Shown here: positions 15,867 through 24,421 of the stretch, in pieces
How positions within the stretch are numbered: the first letter of the stretch is position 1
How the letters are laid out: every line of letters begins with the position of its first letter
NCBI GenBank assembly: GCA_015233155.1
Contig: JADFYG010000026.1
Location: 13,255 to 77,254 of the forward strand
DNA from: Candidatus Rifleibacteriota bacterium
GTDB taxonomy: Bacteria; Muiribacteriota; Ozemobacteria; Ozemobacterales; Ozemobacteraceae
Direction: 5' to 3'
DNA length: 64,000 nt
Program-made: the position numbers and the translations under genes
The notes under the pieces: generated by a model
Databases searched by the model: none
What the model saw: only the letters and a program-made list of their open reading frames with translations
What the model was told of the DNA's origin: nothing

Positions 15867-16289
15867 ATGTTTCGTGAACTCACAGGTACTGCGACCTTTA
15901 ATCTGCTCTCCCAGGGACTGGACGCAACAGCACTGCGTCACAAGGCTATTGCTAACAACATCGCTAACGTCAATACTCCCAAATTCAAACGCCAGATTGT
16001 CGCCTTTGAAGACGAATTGGCGCGAGTGTTCGACGGCAAAGTGGATCTCGTCGGCAAGCGTCTTGATGACAGACACATTCCGATCGACGAAATAGAGTAT
16101 ACGGATGTTCGCCCCGCTATCATCACTGATCGGGCGCACATAATGCGCAACGACAAGAACAATGTCGATATCGATGTCGAAATGAGTGATCTGGCAAAAA
16201 ACACCATGGCCTATCAGATTCATGCCACCAGGCTGTCCGCTATGTTTGCAGATATCAATGATGTCATAACGAGAGGAGGGCGCTCATAA
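15867..16289 (+). CDS. flgB: Flagellar basal-body rod protein FlgB
   Basis: FlgB is a proximal rod subunit of the flagellar basal body. The 140-aa protein has the rod/hook N-terminal motif AIANNIANVNTPKFKR (about residues 28-43) and the C-terminal helix ending TRLSAMFADINDVITRGGRS, both typical. The ATG follows a strong AGGAGG site about ten bases upstream. It opens the flagellar cluster and overlaps flgC by one base. No clear promoter is visible in the 105-bp gap after hslU, so read-through from hslVU is possible. Confidence 0.96.
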   Translation: MFRELTGTATFNLLSQGLDATALRHKAIANNIANVNTPKFKRQIVAFEDELARVFDGKVDLVGKRLDDRHIPIDEIEYTDVRPAIITDRAHIMRNDKNNVDIDVEMSDLAKNTMAYQIHATRLSAMFADINDVITRGGRS

Positions 16290-16729
16290 TGAGTATATTC
16301 CGATCTATTGATACAAGCGCTTCCGGACTGACCGCAGAGCGTCTCCGCATGGACGTCATCTCGAACAACATCGCAAATGTAAACACTACACGCACCGAAG
16401 ATGGCGGCCCCTTCCGTCGCGAGATGCCTATTTTTCAGGCCCGGCGTCAGAACGGACATTTCCCGTTCCAGGAAAGAACCCTGCCAAACATGGTTGGCAG
16501 TGGGGTTCGTGTGACCACTATCATGAAAGATCAGACTCCGTTCAAGTTAATATACGATCCGAATCATCCGGATGCGGATAAAGACGGATATGTGCGTATG
16601 CCAAACATAAATATCGTTCACGAAATGGTTGATATGATCACTGCCACAAGGGCTTATGAAGCTAACGTGACAAGCATCAATTCTTCGAAGGACCTTATTA
16701 CTTCCGCCTTAAGTATTGGCCGGAGGTAA
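16289..16729 (+). CDS. flgC: Flagellar basal-body rod protein FlgC
   Basis: FlgC is another proximal rod subunit. The 146-aa protein starts SIFRSIDTSASGLTAERLRM with the motif VISNNIANVNTTRT, and ends with the conserved ITATRAYEANVTSINSSKDL rod C-terminal helix. An AGGAGGG site lies about ten bases before the ATG, which overlaps the flgB stop. Gene order flgB-flgC-fliE is the classical one. Confidence 0.96.
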   Translation: MSIFRSIDTSASGLTAERLRMDVISNNIANVNTTRTEDGGPFRREMPIFQARRQNGHFPFQERTLPNMVGSGVRVTTIMKDQTPFKLIYDPNHPDADKDGYVRMPNINIVHEMVDMITATRAYEANVTSINSSKDLITSALSIGRR

Positions 16730-16738
16730 TAGGAAAAA

Positions 16739-17044
16739 ATGCGCATACTTCAGGAAAACCCTTTTATCAGCTCCGGCATTCCGTCTAAAACGAGTCTGGC
16801 AAAAACAGATTCAAAGGAAGCCTGGTCAAAGTTCGCTGACAAGATTACCTCGGCCATTGACGAAGTCGACGGTCTGGATAAGGATTCCCAGCAACTTACG
16901 CAGGATGCGGTGTTGGGACGTGTGGAAAATCTGCACGACGTCATGATTGCCGCGGAAAAGGCCCGCACCGCGATGAGCCTGACCCTGGAAGTTCGCAGCA
17001 AGGTGCTCGATGCATATAAGGAGGTCATGCGGATGCAGTTCTAG
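16739..17044 (+). CDS. fliE: Flagellar hook-basal body complex protein FliE
   Basis: FliE links the MS ring to the rod and is needed early for export. The 101-aa protein has the family's helical C terminus: VENLHDVMIAAEKARTAMSL and VRSKVLDAYKEVMRMQF. The ATG follows AGGAAA, nine bases after flgC ends. Length and position between flgC and fliF support the call. The 79-bp gap after it contains a short direct repeat (GGGAGTA twice) that supplies the fliF ribosome binding site. Confidence 0.94.
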   Translation: MRILQENPFISSGIPSKTSLAKTDSKEAWSKFADKITSAIDEVDGLDKDSQQLTQDAVLGRVENLHDVMIAAEKARTAMSLTLEVRSKVLDAYKEVMRMQF

Positions 17045-17123
17045 AAAGCGACCGGACGCTGGGCGACAGAGACAAGGGATCAGGGAATGGGTAAAAGAGA
17101 GCAGGGAGTAGGGAGTAGCAAAC

Positions 17124-19115
17124 GTGACCGAGTATCTACGCATGCTGTGGGAACCGATAGCGAAGTTGCCGCGGGGTCAGAAAATAGCTCTTGGAGCTAT
17201 GATCGCGCTGGTTATCGGCTTGATTCTTGCGGTAACGATGTGGGGTTCTCAGAAAGAATACACACCGTTGTTCGAAGAACAGCTCAAGATGGAGGATGCG
17301 GGCAAGGTAACCGCCAAACTCAAGGAATTGAATGTCGATTACAGACTCGGAAAAACCAGTACTGATGTTTTGGTTCCAATAACGGACAAAAGTTACATAC
17401 TACTTCAGCTTGCCCAGGAAAAGTCGCTTCCGCAGGCACGCCCAGGCTGGGGAAAGCTGATCGATGAACGTTCGATTTTCGCCGGTACGACCCAACAGGA
17501 ATTCGATCTCAATTATATTCGAGGCCTCCAGGACGAGCTGGAAAGCGGTCTCGTAAAATTCGGCCCGGTTGAAAACGCAAAAGTTTATATCACCAAGCCG
17601 AAAAAAGAAACATTCAAAGAGGATCAAAAAGAGCCGACTGCGGCTGTATTTTTAAAGCTGAAACCAAACAATAATGAGATAACCAAGGACCAGATTCGGG
17701 CCATCCGTGACTGGATTTCCACGGCTGTTGAAGGACTGAAGCCGGAAAATGTCCGCATCAACGATGATAGCGCGCGTGATCTCACCCGCCTTCTCACCGA
17801 AGACGAGGAAATGTCCCTGGACAAGGCAAAAACGGCTCAAAACAAGCACACCATCGAGATGGAGAAGCGTCTCGAGAAGAAACTGCAGAGTCAGCTGGAA
17901 GAGATGTTCGGTACTGGAAAGGCCGTAGTTCGGGTTACCGCAGTACTGGATTTCGACCAGAAGGAAGCAGTCAGCGATGTGGTAATTCCGCCCGTCGAGG
18001 GAGCAACCCAAGGTGTGGCGATCAGTGAAAAAGTGGAAACAGAGCAGTATGAAGGACAGGATATGGTTCAGGATGGTGAACCTGGCGTTAATTCTAACCT
18101 TCCTCCGGGCGCCCCTTCCTATCCCGGTAATGAGAACAAGACGAATAATAAATATGGCCGATCGGCAAATATTCGCAATTACGATTTTACACATTCCAAG
18201 GAAAAGTTCATAAAAGAGCAGGGAACGATCAAGCGTTTGTCAGTATCCGTAGTTTTGGATTTCGATCAGGCAAAATTGGGAGCTAACGGGGAAGAACAAC
18301 TGCGGTCCTCATGTCAGGCAACGATCGGCTATAATAAGAAAAGGGGCGATGTCTTTCAGTTGATGGTGCTGCCATTCAACAACGACATGGCTGATCGCGC
18401 CCGCCGTGATATGGACGAGCGCAAAACCCAGGAGAGAAACATGTTCATGATTGTTGTCGGCCTTATGATGAGCATTCCGGTGCTCCTGGGGCTGGTTTAT
18501 ATTTTCGTCCGTGTCAATCGTGCACGCGCCATTGCCCGCGAAAAATCGGCTCTTGAGCAGGCCGTTGCTGAAGAAGAGGCTCTTCGCAAAGCCGAAGAAC
18601 TTCGCCGCCAGAAATCGCAGGATCAGCAACAGGAAGAGTGGGAGCAACGTTTCAAAGATATCAACAACTTCTTTCCCTCTATCACTGATCTCGAAGAAAA
18701 GAGGAAGAAGGTTCAGGGAATGCGTCTTGAAGCCTATAGATATGCGCTGGGCCACGAGCGTCTTCCACCGGATTTCGAGGAAATGACACCCGAAGAACAG
18801 TATCTGTTCCGGGAAGCTTTCCAGCGCAAGGAAGACGGGGCACTTGAAGATGGTATAGATCGCCTCAGCATCATAATGGGTGAAAGAGAACGCCTGCGCC
18901 AGGAAGAACTGGAACGCGAGGAGCTGGCACGCCAGGAAGAAGCCGAGCGACAACTCGAGGAGATGAAGCGCCAGGAAATGGAGCGTAGCGAAGACGAACA
19001 ACGCCGCAAAGGCGAGGCCAAGAAGCGTGCGAGTCTCGAAGAACAGGTCCGCGAAATGGTCGCCACTAATACCAAAGATGCTGTGCAGGTACTCAAACTA
19101 TGGCTGGAAGAATGA
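17124..19115 (+). CDS. fliF: Flagellar MS-ring protein FliF with a long coiled-coil tail
   Basis: FliF forms the MS ring in the inner membrane and carries the switch through FliG. The 663-aa protein is longer than the usual 530-570. TM1 lies at about 20-42, the periplasmic ring-building domains follow (KVYITKP, AAVFLKLKP, VRINDDSARDL), and TM2 is at about 440-463. Then comes a roughly 170-residue cytoplasmic stretch very rich in Glu, Arg and Gln with heptad character. The final VREMVATNTKDAVQVLKLWLEE fits the FliG-binding C-terminal motif. So the FliG-binding peptide is held far from the membrane by an inserted coiled coil. Start is GTG at 17124 with GGGAG upstream. Confidence 0.95.
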   Translation: MTEYLRMLWEPIAKLPRGQKIALGAMIALVIGLILAVTMWGSQKEYTPLFEEQLKMEDAGKVTAKLKELNVDYRLGKTSTDVLVPITDKSYILLQLAQEKSLPQARPGWGKLIDERSIFAGTTQQEFDLNYIRGLQDELESGLVKFGPVENAKVYITKPKKETFKEDQKEPTAAVFLKLKPNNNEITKDQIRAIRDWISTAVEGLKPENVRINDDSARDLTRLLTEDEEMSLDKAKTAQNKHTIEMEKRLEKKLQSQLEEMFGTGKAVVRVTAVLDFDQKEAVSDVVIPPVEGATQGVAISEKVETEQYEGQDMVQDGEPGVNSNLPPGAPSYPGNENKTNNKYGRSANIRNYDFTHSKEKFIKEQGTIKRLSVSVVLDFDQAKLGANGEEQLRSSCQATIGYNKKRGDVFQLMVLPFNNDMADRARRDMDERKTQERNMFMIVVGLMMSIPVLLGLVYIFVRVNRARAIAREKSALEQAVAEEEALRKAEELRRQKSQDQQQEEWEQRFKDINNFFPSITDLEEKRKKVQGMRLEAYRYALGHERLPPDFEEMTPEEQYLFREAFQRKEDGALEDGIDRLSIIMGERERLRQEELEREELARQEEAERQLEEMKRQEMERSEDEQRRKGEAKKRASLEEQVREMVATNTKDAVQVLKLWLEE

Positions 19116-19138
19116 GCGTAGGGGCGAGACATACCTCG
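19116..19138. repeat. GTAGGGGCGAGAC-type palindromic module
   Basis: GCGTAGGGGCGAGACATACC and the following bases begin right after the fliF stop. Related GTAGGGRCG modules occur at about 6327-6341 (inverted), 25600-25650 and 52069-52095, all intergenic. They look like members of one short dispersed repeat family. Similarity is partial, so the grouping is tentative. Confidence 0.3.
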
Positions 19139-19214
19139 AAAAAAGCGCCGCAATATATTACGGTTCTTGTGCAACTTGTCCGGCAGTAATAATATAAATC
19201 CTGGGAACTGAACT

Positions 19215-20270
19215 ATGGAATTGCTGAAAAATTTGGGTTCGATCAGTGGCTCGGATGAGCTTAAGCCGCCACCGAAAAAGAAGGGTCGCACGAAAGCTGC
19301 GATACTGCTCATATTCCTTGGTCCGGATACCAGTGGAACCATCTTTCAGAATCTTTCCGACGCTGAGATCGAAGCCCTCACCATAGAGATTGCAAAACAG
19401 CGAAGAATTACGGCCGAAGATAAGGAAACTGTCCTTACCGAATTCTGTCAGCTCATGATGGCCAGACAATTCTTCTCTGAGGGCGGCCTCGATTATGCGA
19501 AGGAGCTTCTCGAAAAGACGGTCGGACCGGCAAAGGCGCTCGAAATTCTTTCCCGCATGGGCACAGCACTCCAGGTACGGCCTTTCGAAGCGGCCCGTGC
19601 GGCTGACCCGACGTTGCTTGCAACATTGATCCAGTCCGAACACCCTCAAACGATTGCATTGATAATATCTTATCTTCAACCCGAAAAATCGGCGACAATT
19701 CTGCAGGCGATGCCACAGGACGCCCAGACTGAAATTGCCAAAAGACTTGCGCTGATGGAAAGCACAAGCCCGGAAGTCTCCCGGGACGTTGAAAACTATC
19801 TCGAGCGCAAACTCTCGACGATGATGGGCCAAGATCTTACGCACGTTGGTGGCATTGATACCTTGATCAACATATTGGGTCAGGTCGACCGTTCAACCGA
19901 AAAGACCATCATCGAAACCATGGAAGTCCAGGATCCGAGCCTTGCGGAAGAAATCAAGAAACGCCTGTTCGTATTCGAAGATGTGTTGCTCATAGACGAC
20001 CGCGGTATCCAGCGCCTGATGAAGGAAGTGGACCCCAAGGATCTTTCCGTCGCACTCAAGGGGGTCAACGACGAGGTCAAGGAAAAATTCTACAAGAACA
20101 TGTCCAAACGTGCGGCCGAAATGCTCAAGGAAGAAATGGCATATATGGGGCCGGTGCGTATGCGCGATGTCGATCAGGCTCAGCAGCGCATCGTTCTCAA
20201 TGTAAAGATGCTCGAAGCAAAGGGCGAAATTGTCATTTCTCGCCCAGGAGAGGAGGAACTGATTGGCTGA
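19215..20270 (+). CDS. fliG: Flagellar motor switch protein FliG
   Basis: FliG is the rotor protein that touches the stator and transmits torque. The 351-aa protein is full length: N-terminal FliF-binding domain (KAAILLIFLGPDTSGTIFQNL), middle domain with SEHPQTIALIISYL (the FliM-binding EHPQ motif, about 137-150), and C-terminal torque domain with LMKEVDPKDLSVALKGVNDEVKEKFYKNMSKRA, keeping the charged residues of the torque helix. A weak GGGAA site precedes the ATG. The 3' end overlaps the next gene by 8 bp, which is a second, shortened FliG-like protein. Confidence 0.96.
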   Translation: MELLKNLGSISGSDELKPPPKKKGRTKAAILLIFLGPDTSGTIFQNLSDAEIEALTIEIAKQRRITAEDKETVLTEFCQLMMARQFFSEGGLDYAKELLEKTVGPAKALEILSRMGTALQVRPFEAARAADPTLLATLIQSEHPQTIALIISYLQPEKSATILQAMPQDAQTEIAKRLALMESTSPEVSRDVENYLERKLSTMMGQDLTHVGGIDTLINILGQVDRSTEKTIIETMEVQDPSLAEEIKKRLFVFEDVLLIDDRGIQRLMKEVDPKDLSVALKGVNDEVKEKFYKNMSKRAAEMLKEEMAYMGPVRMRDVDQAQQRIVLNVKMLEAKGEIVISRPGEEELIG

Positions 20271-20706
20271 CCCCTGGAACGGAAAAAAAGGCATCGATAT
20301 TCTCGCCGAAATCATGCAGCACATGGATCCAGGCCCCGCAGATGCTCTTATTCGCAACCTGCGCAAGGCCGATCCGCGTATTGGTGGTGAGCTCGCCCGT
20401 CGTATTTTCACATTTGATCGACTCGGAGAATGTGATGAACGTGGGATACGGCTTCTTCTTTCCAAGGTTGCGATGCGGGATCTTGCCATCGCGTTGAAAG
20501 GAGTCGCGTCGAGTATGCTTGAGTATCTTGCGAGAAACATGTCGCAAAATACCATCGAAACGCTACGAGAAGAGATCCGACTTCAAGGACCGACAAAGGT
20601 TTCGGATGTCGAGGCAGCCCGCTCACGAATCGTCGGCCAGGCTCGTGATCTCATGCAGCAGCATCAAATGTTTCTGCGCGACCCTAACGAACGTTATATT
20701 TCCTGA
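20263..20706 (+). CDS. Stand-alone FliG C-terminal-domain paralogue
   Basis: A 147-aa protein that aligns along its whole length with only the C-terminal part of the FliG encoded just upstream: GIDILAEIMQHMDP against GIDTLINILGQVDR, FDRLGECDERGIRLLLSKVAMRDLAIALKG against the matching FliG region, and LREEIRLQGPTKVSDVEAARSRI. The N-terminal and EHPQ middle domains are absent. In the torque-helix region the acidic NDEVK of FliG is replaced by ASSML. The start is TTG at 20263, supported by a perfect AGGAGG at 20251-20256. It is coupled to fliG by an 8-bp overlap. It may be a rotor-associated or regulatory variant; function is unknown. Confidence 0.85.
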   Translation: MADPWNGKKGIDILAEIMQHMDPGPADALIRNLRKADPRIGGELARRIFTFDRLGECDERGIRLLLSKVAMRDLAIALKGVASSMLEYLARNMSQNTIETLREEIRLQGPTKVSDVEAARSRIVGQARDLMQQHQMFLRDPNERYIS

Positions 20707-20729
20707 ATATGCACAAATAGGCGGTTCTA

Positions 20730-21935
20730 ATGGCCAAGGTCTATAAATCCTTTCAGGTTCGGATTGATCCGACCAATCGGCGTCAGGTACCGGCACTTCC
20801 GGTCAGTTCGCCCCCTGTCCAGAAAACAGATGTTAACGTATCCCAAACGTCCGATGAGACTTTGCCTGATTCATCTGAAGAATCCCCCGAAGAATTCAAA
20901 GAAATTCCTCCGGATCGCCTGACTTCTGCGCAAGCATATGAATCGAGTTCAGAACACGCCCCAAACGAGAGTGCAGAAAATAATGACGGGTCGGGTGAAT
21001 TATTGACCGACTTAGAAAAATTCAGCAGACATGAGCCAGTAAAAGAGGCGCCGAAGCAGCACCATATGACTACGGCTGTAATGGCAGCCAGACTTTCGGC
21101 ATCTCTTAACACTGTTAAGCGCCGCGAATCAGAGCTTGCCGATCTTGAAGCGCATCTGAAGGAATGGGAAAAAACAATCCAGGCGAGAGAAGTAAGCCTT
21201 GATGGTGAGATCGCCAAAATTCAGGCAGAGGCCAGAGAGAAACGTGCGACTATTGATCAGGAGTCGGCGCGCATTATTGAAATGGCGAAAAAAAGTGCCG
21301 AAAATCTTGCTGCAAGCGCTCGTGCCGAATCCGATTCACTTAAACGCGCGGCTCAGATCGAAGCCGATTCGTTACGTAAAACTGTCCAGGGTGAGATTGA
21401 CCAGGCTCGTATCCGTGCCGAAAAGGAAGGCTTCGCAGTCGGAGAAGAACGAGGGATTGCTCGCGGGGAAAAATCCGGCGTTGAAGAGATGCGATTGGAA
21501 TGGCAGAATTTAATGCAGGAAACCGAGCAGCTGATCAACGAGTTGCAGACGAGCCGCATGGGAATTCTGAAATCCGCCGAGGAGGAGATGGTCAAGCTCA
21601 TCCTCGCATTCGCGAAGCGTGTAATCAAGACAGAATGCCAGACTCGTCCGGCTATTGTATTAAGTAATATTGAAACCGCTTTGAATAAAATTTCAGCCGT
21701 CGACAAGATTGTACTCCGCATCAACTTACGTGATAAGAGCATGGCGGAAAGCCACAAGAACGATTTTTTAAAGCGATTGTCCGGTGTGACCGAGTTGACC
21801 ATCATGGAAGATAACGGCCTTGCGCCCGGCGGAGTAAAAATAGAAACCGGCGTTGGAACAATAGATGCGTCAGTGGAAACCCAGGCAGATGAACTTGAGC
21901 GCGCGATTATGAGAGTGCTCGATCGATCCGAATAA
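20730..21935 (+). CDS. fliH: Flagellar export ATPase regulator FliH
   Basis: FliH forms the stalk that holds and regulates the FliI ATPase. At 401 aa it is longer than usual (230-270). Residues about 1-110 are low-complexity, rich in Ser, Glu and Pro. A long coiled coil runs from about 125 to 260 with many Ala, Glu and Arg. The C-terminal domain (about 275-400) shows EEEMVKLILAFAKRVIKTEC and NGLAPGGVKIETGVGTIDASVETQADELERAI, matching the FliH/V-ATPase subunit E fold. It lies between the FliG pair and fliI, as expected. Confidence 0.92.
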   Translation: MAKVYKSFQVRIDPTNRRQVPALPVSSPPVQKTDVNVSQTSDETLPDSSEESPEEFKEIPPDRLTSAQAYESSSEHAPNESAENNDGSGELLTDLEKFSRHEPVKEAPKQHHMTTAVMAARLSASLNTVKRRESELADLEAHLKEWEKTIQAREVSLDGEIAKIQAEAREKRATIDQESARIIEMAKKSAENLAASARAESDSLKRAAQIEADSLRKTVQGEIDQARIRAEKEGFAVGEERGIARGEKSGVEEMRLEWQNLMQETEQLINELQTSRMGILKSAEEEMVKLILAFAKRVIKTECQTRPAIVLSNIETALNKISAVDKIVLRINLRDKSMAESHKNDFLKRLSGVTELTIMEDNGLAPGGVKIETGVGTIDASVETQADELERAIMRVLDRSE

Positions 21936-21950
21936 GTAATCTGGAAGATA

Positions 21951-23264
21951 ATGAGCACATTTCCTTTTTCACAGTATGAAAAGGCCATTGAGGAAACTGA
22001 TCCTGTCAGACTCAATGGTCGCGTCACGCAGGTAGTCGGCCTGATTGTCGAGGCAACCGGTCCCCAGGTCGGAGTCGGCGAAGTCTGCCACATTATTACG
22101 CATCACGGACCGCTCCCATGCGAAGTGGTTGGCTTTCGACGTAATGCTATTCTGCTCATGCCACTGATTCAAACAGAAGGAATTCACCAGGGCGCCGAAG
22201 TGATTTCTGTTGGTCGCCCTCTCACAGCCCCGGCGGGGATAGAAATGCTGGGCAGAATGGTAGATGGTTTGGGGCAACCTATAGATGATAAAGGGCTACT
22301 TCCGGCCAGTGTCACTCAAGTCCCTATCAATCGTGAGCCGCCCAGTCCGTTTTCTAGAAAACGGATATCAGAAACTCTTGGCACCGGCGTTCGCGTACTT
22401 GATGGTCTCTTTACTTTCGGACGCGGGCAAAGACTAGGTATTTTTTCCGGTTCCGGCGTTGGCAAAAGCACGCTCATGGGCATGATCTGCCGCTCTTCCC
22501 AAGCCAACGTCAATGTCATCGGTCTGATCGGAGAGCGGGGTCGGGAGGTTCGGGAATTCATCGAAAAAGATCTCGGGGAAGAAGGACTTCGACGCTCAGT
22601 AGTCGTCGTGGCGACTTCTGATCGACCGGCTCTGGTACGTGTCAAAGCCGCTTATGCAGCCACAGCCATTGCCGAATATTTCCGGGATCAGGGCAAGGAT
22701 GTAATGTTGATGATGGATTCGGTTACGCGTTTTGCGCTTGCCCAGCGCGAAATAGGTCTTGCCGTTGGAGAACCACCCACGACAAGAGGTTATACCCCCT
22801 CCGTGTTTTCATTGCTCCCGAAGCTTCTGGAACGCGCCGGGACTGCCCGGCATGGCTCCATCACCGGCATATATACGGTTCTCGTTGAAGGCGGTGACAT
22901 GGATGAGCCGATTGCCGATGCCGTACGTGGTATTCTCGACGGACATATCGTCCTCAGTCGAGAAATGGCGCAACAGAATCTGTACCCGGCTGTAGACATA
23001 CAGGCGAGTATCTCGCGTCTGATGAATGATATTGCTTCGAAACGACATATCGAGGTTGCCAACCGGGTAAAGGATTTGTATACAACATATCAGCAGGCTG
23101 CGGATCTGGTTAATATCGGAGCATACAAAGCGGGCACAAACCCCAAAATAGACGAAGCGATTAATAAGCTGCCGCGAATTAATGAATTCATAAAACAAGG
23201 TATTCGTGAATCCGTTACCTTTGAAGCAGCGGTGAAATCTCTGGAAGCGATTTTGGAGAAATAA
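21951..23264 (+). CDS. fliI: Flagellum-specific ATP synthase FliI
   Basis: FliI is the hexameric ATPase of the flagellar export gate. The 437-aa protein has the F1-beta-like layout: P-loop GSGVGKST near residue 167, Walker B with VMLMMDSVTRFA, and EPPTTRGYTPSVFSLLPKLLERAG, which is diagnostic of FliI and type III ATPases. The ATG follows GGAAG closely. It is 15 bp after fliH and 3 bp before fliJ. Confidence 0.97.
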   Translation: MSTFPFSQYEKAIEETDPVRLNGRVTQVVGLIVEATGPQVGVGEVCHIITHHGPLPCEVVGFRRNAILLMPLIQTEGIHQGAEVISVGRPLTAPAGIEMLGRMVDGLGQPIDDKGLLPASVTQVPINREPPSPFSRKRISETLGTGVRVLDGLFTFGRGQRLGIFSGSGVGKSTLMGMICRSSQANVNVIGLIGERGREVREFIEKDLGEEGLRRSVVVVATSDRPALVRVKAAYAATAIAEYFRDQGKDVMLMMDSVTRFALAQREIGLAVGEPPTTRGYTPSVFSLLPKLLERAGTARHGSITGIYTVLVEGGDMDEPIADAVRGILDGHIVLSREMAQQNLYPAVDIQASISRLMNDIASKRHIEVANRVKDLYTTYQQAADLVNIGAYKAGTNPKIDEAINKLPRINEFIKQGIRESVTFEAAVKSLEAILEK

Positions 23265-23267
23265 CAT

Positions 23268-23735
23268 TTGGCATTTGTCTACCGATTCGCGACTTTGTTG
23301 CGCCTCGCGTTGCATGAGGAAGGTGAGGTAAAAAACCGGCTTGCTGTCAAAGACGGGCAGATTGCCGCGGAGGAAGCCAAGATCCAAAAGGTGGTAAAAG
23401 AGCGCGAAGAGGCCTTCGCGGATCAGGCTCGCGATCTAATGACAGGAAGCATGGAACGCATAAGAATGTATCCTCTGTATTTGCAGCGTCTGGGTAAAAC
23501 ACAGGCATTTTACGAAGATGAACTTCAGCGACTACGTTCGCAACGTCAGAAAATTCTCAACGATCTTGCCGAAAAACGCCGCAGGCGAAAAATTTTTGAA
23601 AAGCTGCGGGAGCGAGATGAAAAGCGCTATCAAAAAAAGGAGTTGAAGCGTGACCAGAAACAAATGGATGAATTTGCTGCACGCTCCGCCTCGCATGACA
23701 GAAACAAGGATGATCATCCAGGGAGGGATGAATAA
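23268..23735 (+). CDS. fliJ: Flagellar export chaperone FliJ
   Basis: FliJ is the coiled-coil shaft of the export ATPase and escorts chaperone-cargo pairs. The 155-aa protein starts FVYRFATLLRLALHEE, the family's typical opening, and is otherwise a charged continuous helix. The start is TTG at 23268 with GGAGAA seven bases upstream. It overlaps the next gene by one base. The last 25 residues are Asp/His/Lys-rich and probably disordered. Confidence 0.9.
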   Translation: MAFVYRFATLLRLALHEEGEVKNRLAVKDGQIAAEEAKIQKVVKEREEAFADQARDLMTGSMERIRMYPLYLQRLGKTQAFYEDELQRLRSQRQKILNDLAEKRRRRKIFEKLRERDEKRYQKKELKRDQKQMDEFAARSASHDRNKDDHPGRDE

Positions 23736-24421
23736 TGCTGGAGCGCATGAAAAATGTATTTGACCGTATTTCTGAAATCAACTCATCATTCCAGGGTATG
23801 GCTCAACGTCGCCAGCATCGCGAAAAACAGACTTTTGCGGCTGCGCTGAATGAGGCCAGAAAGGTAGGCCCGGAGCCGGAAACAGAGATTGCTCCAGCCA
23901 CCACGTTTGGGAAACCGACATCGCCTGGCCTGATTCCAAATTCCCCCCTTGGCTTAAATCCCCTGTCAGAAACAATCCCTGGTGTAGTGAATCCCGATAC
24001 AACTGATTTTGCAACACAGCTTCTACCACTTATTCAGGAACATGCCACACGCAATAATCTTGACCCGGCATTGGTGAAACGCATAATAGAAGTTGAATCG
24101 GATTTCAATCCGCGAGCTCTCAGTTCGAAGGGGGCCATGGGGTTGATGCAACTGATGCCGAGTACCGCCAGGGAACTCGGGGTGGACGATCCATATGATC
24201 CGGAACAAAACATTTCCGCCGGGACACGTTATCTGGCGCAACTTCTTCAGGCAAACGGGGGAAATATGGCGAAGGCGCTTGCTTCCTATAATGCGGGTCC
24301 CGGTGTAGTTCGTCAGTATGGCGGGATTCCTCCATATGCCGAAACAAAAAAATTCATAAGTCGTATAATGAGTCAACTCCCCGAGCCTTCCAAGACAACA
24401 AAAACGAATGAGAACTTATAA
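23735..24421 (+). CDS. SLT-type lytic transglycosylase in the flagellar operon
   Basis: A 228-aa protein whose C-terminal half (about 100-220) is a Slt/MltE-like lysozyme domain: VKRIIEVESDFNPRA with the catalytic Glu, KGAMGLMQLMPSTA, ISAGTRYLAQLL and ALASYNAGPG. The family cuts peptidoglycan glycan strands. There is no signal peptide, so export through the flagellar apparatus to make the hole for the rod is plausible, in the role of the FlgJ muramidase. The first 95 residues are low-complexity. A GGGAGGG site precedes the ATG, which overlaps the fliJ stop. Confidence 0.88.
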   Translation: MLERMKNVFDRISEINSSFQGMAQRRQHREKQTFAAALNEARKVGPEPETEIAPATTFGKPTSPGLIPNSPLGLNPLSETIPGVVNPDTTDFATQLLPLIQEHATRNNLDPALVKRIIEVESDFNPRALSSKGAMGLMQLMPSTARELGVDDPYDPEQNISAGTRYLAQLLQANGGNMAKALASYNAGPGVVRQYGGIPPYAETKKFISRIMSQLPEPSKTTKTNENL

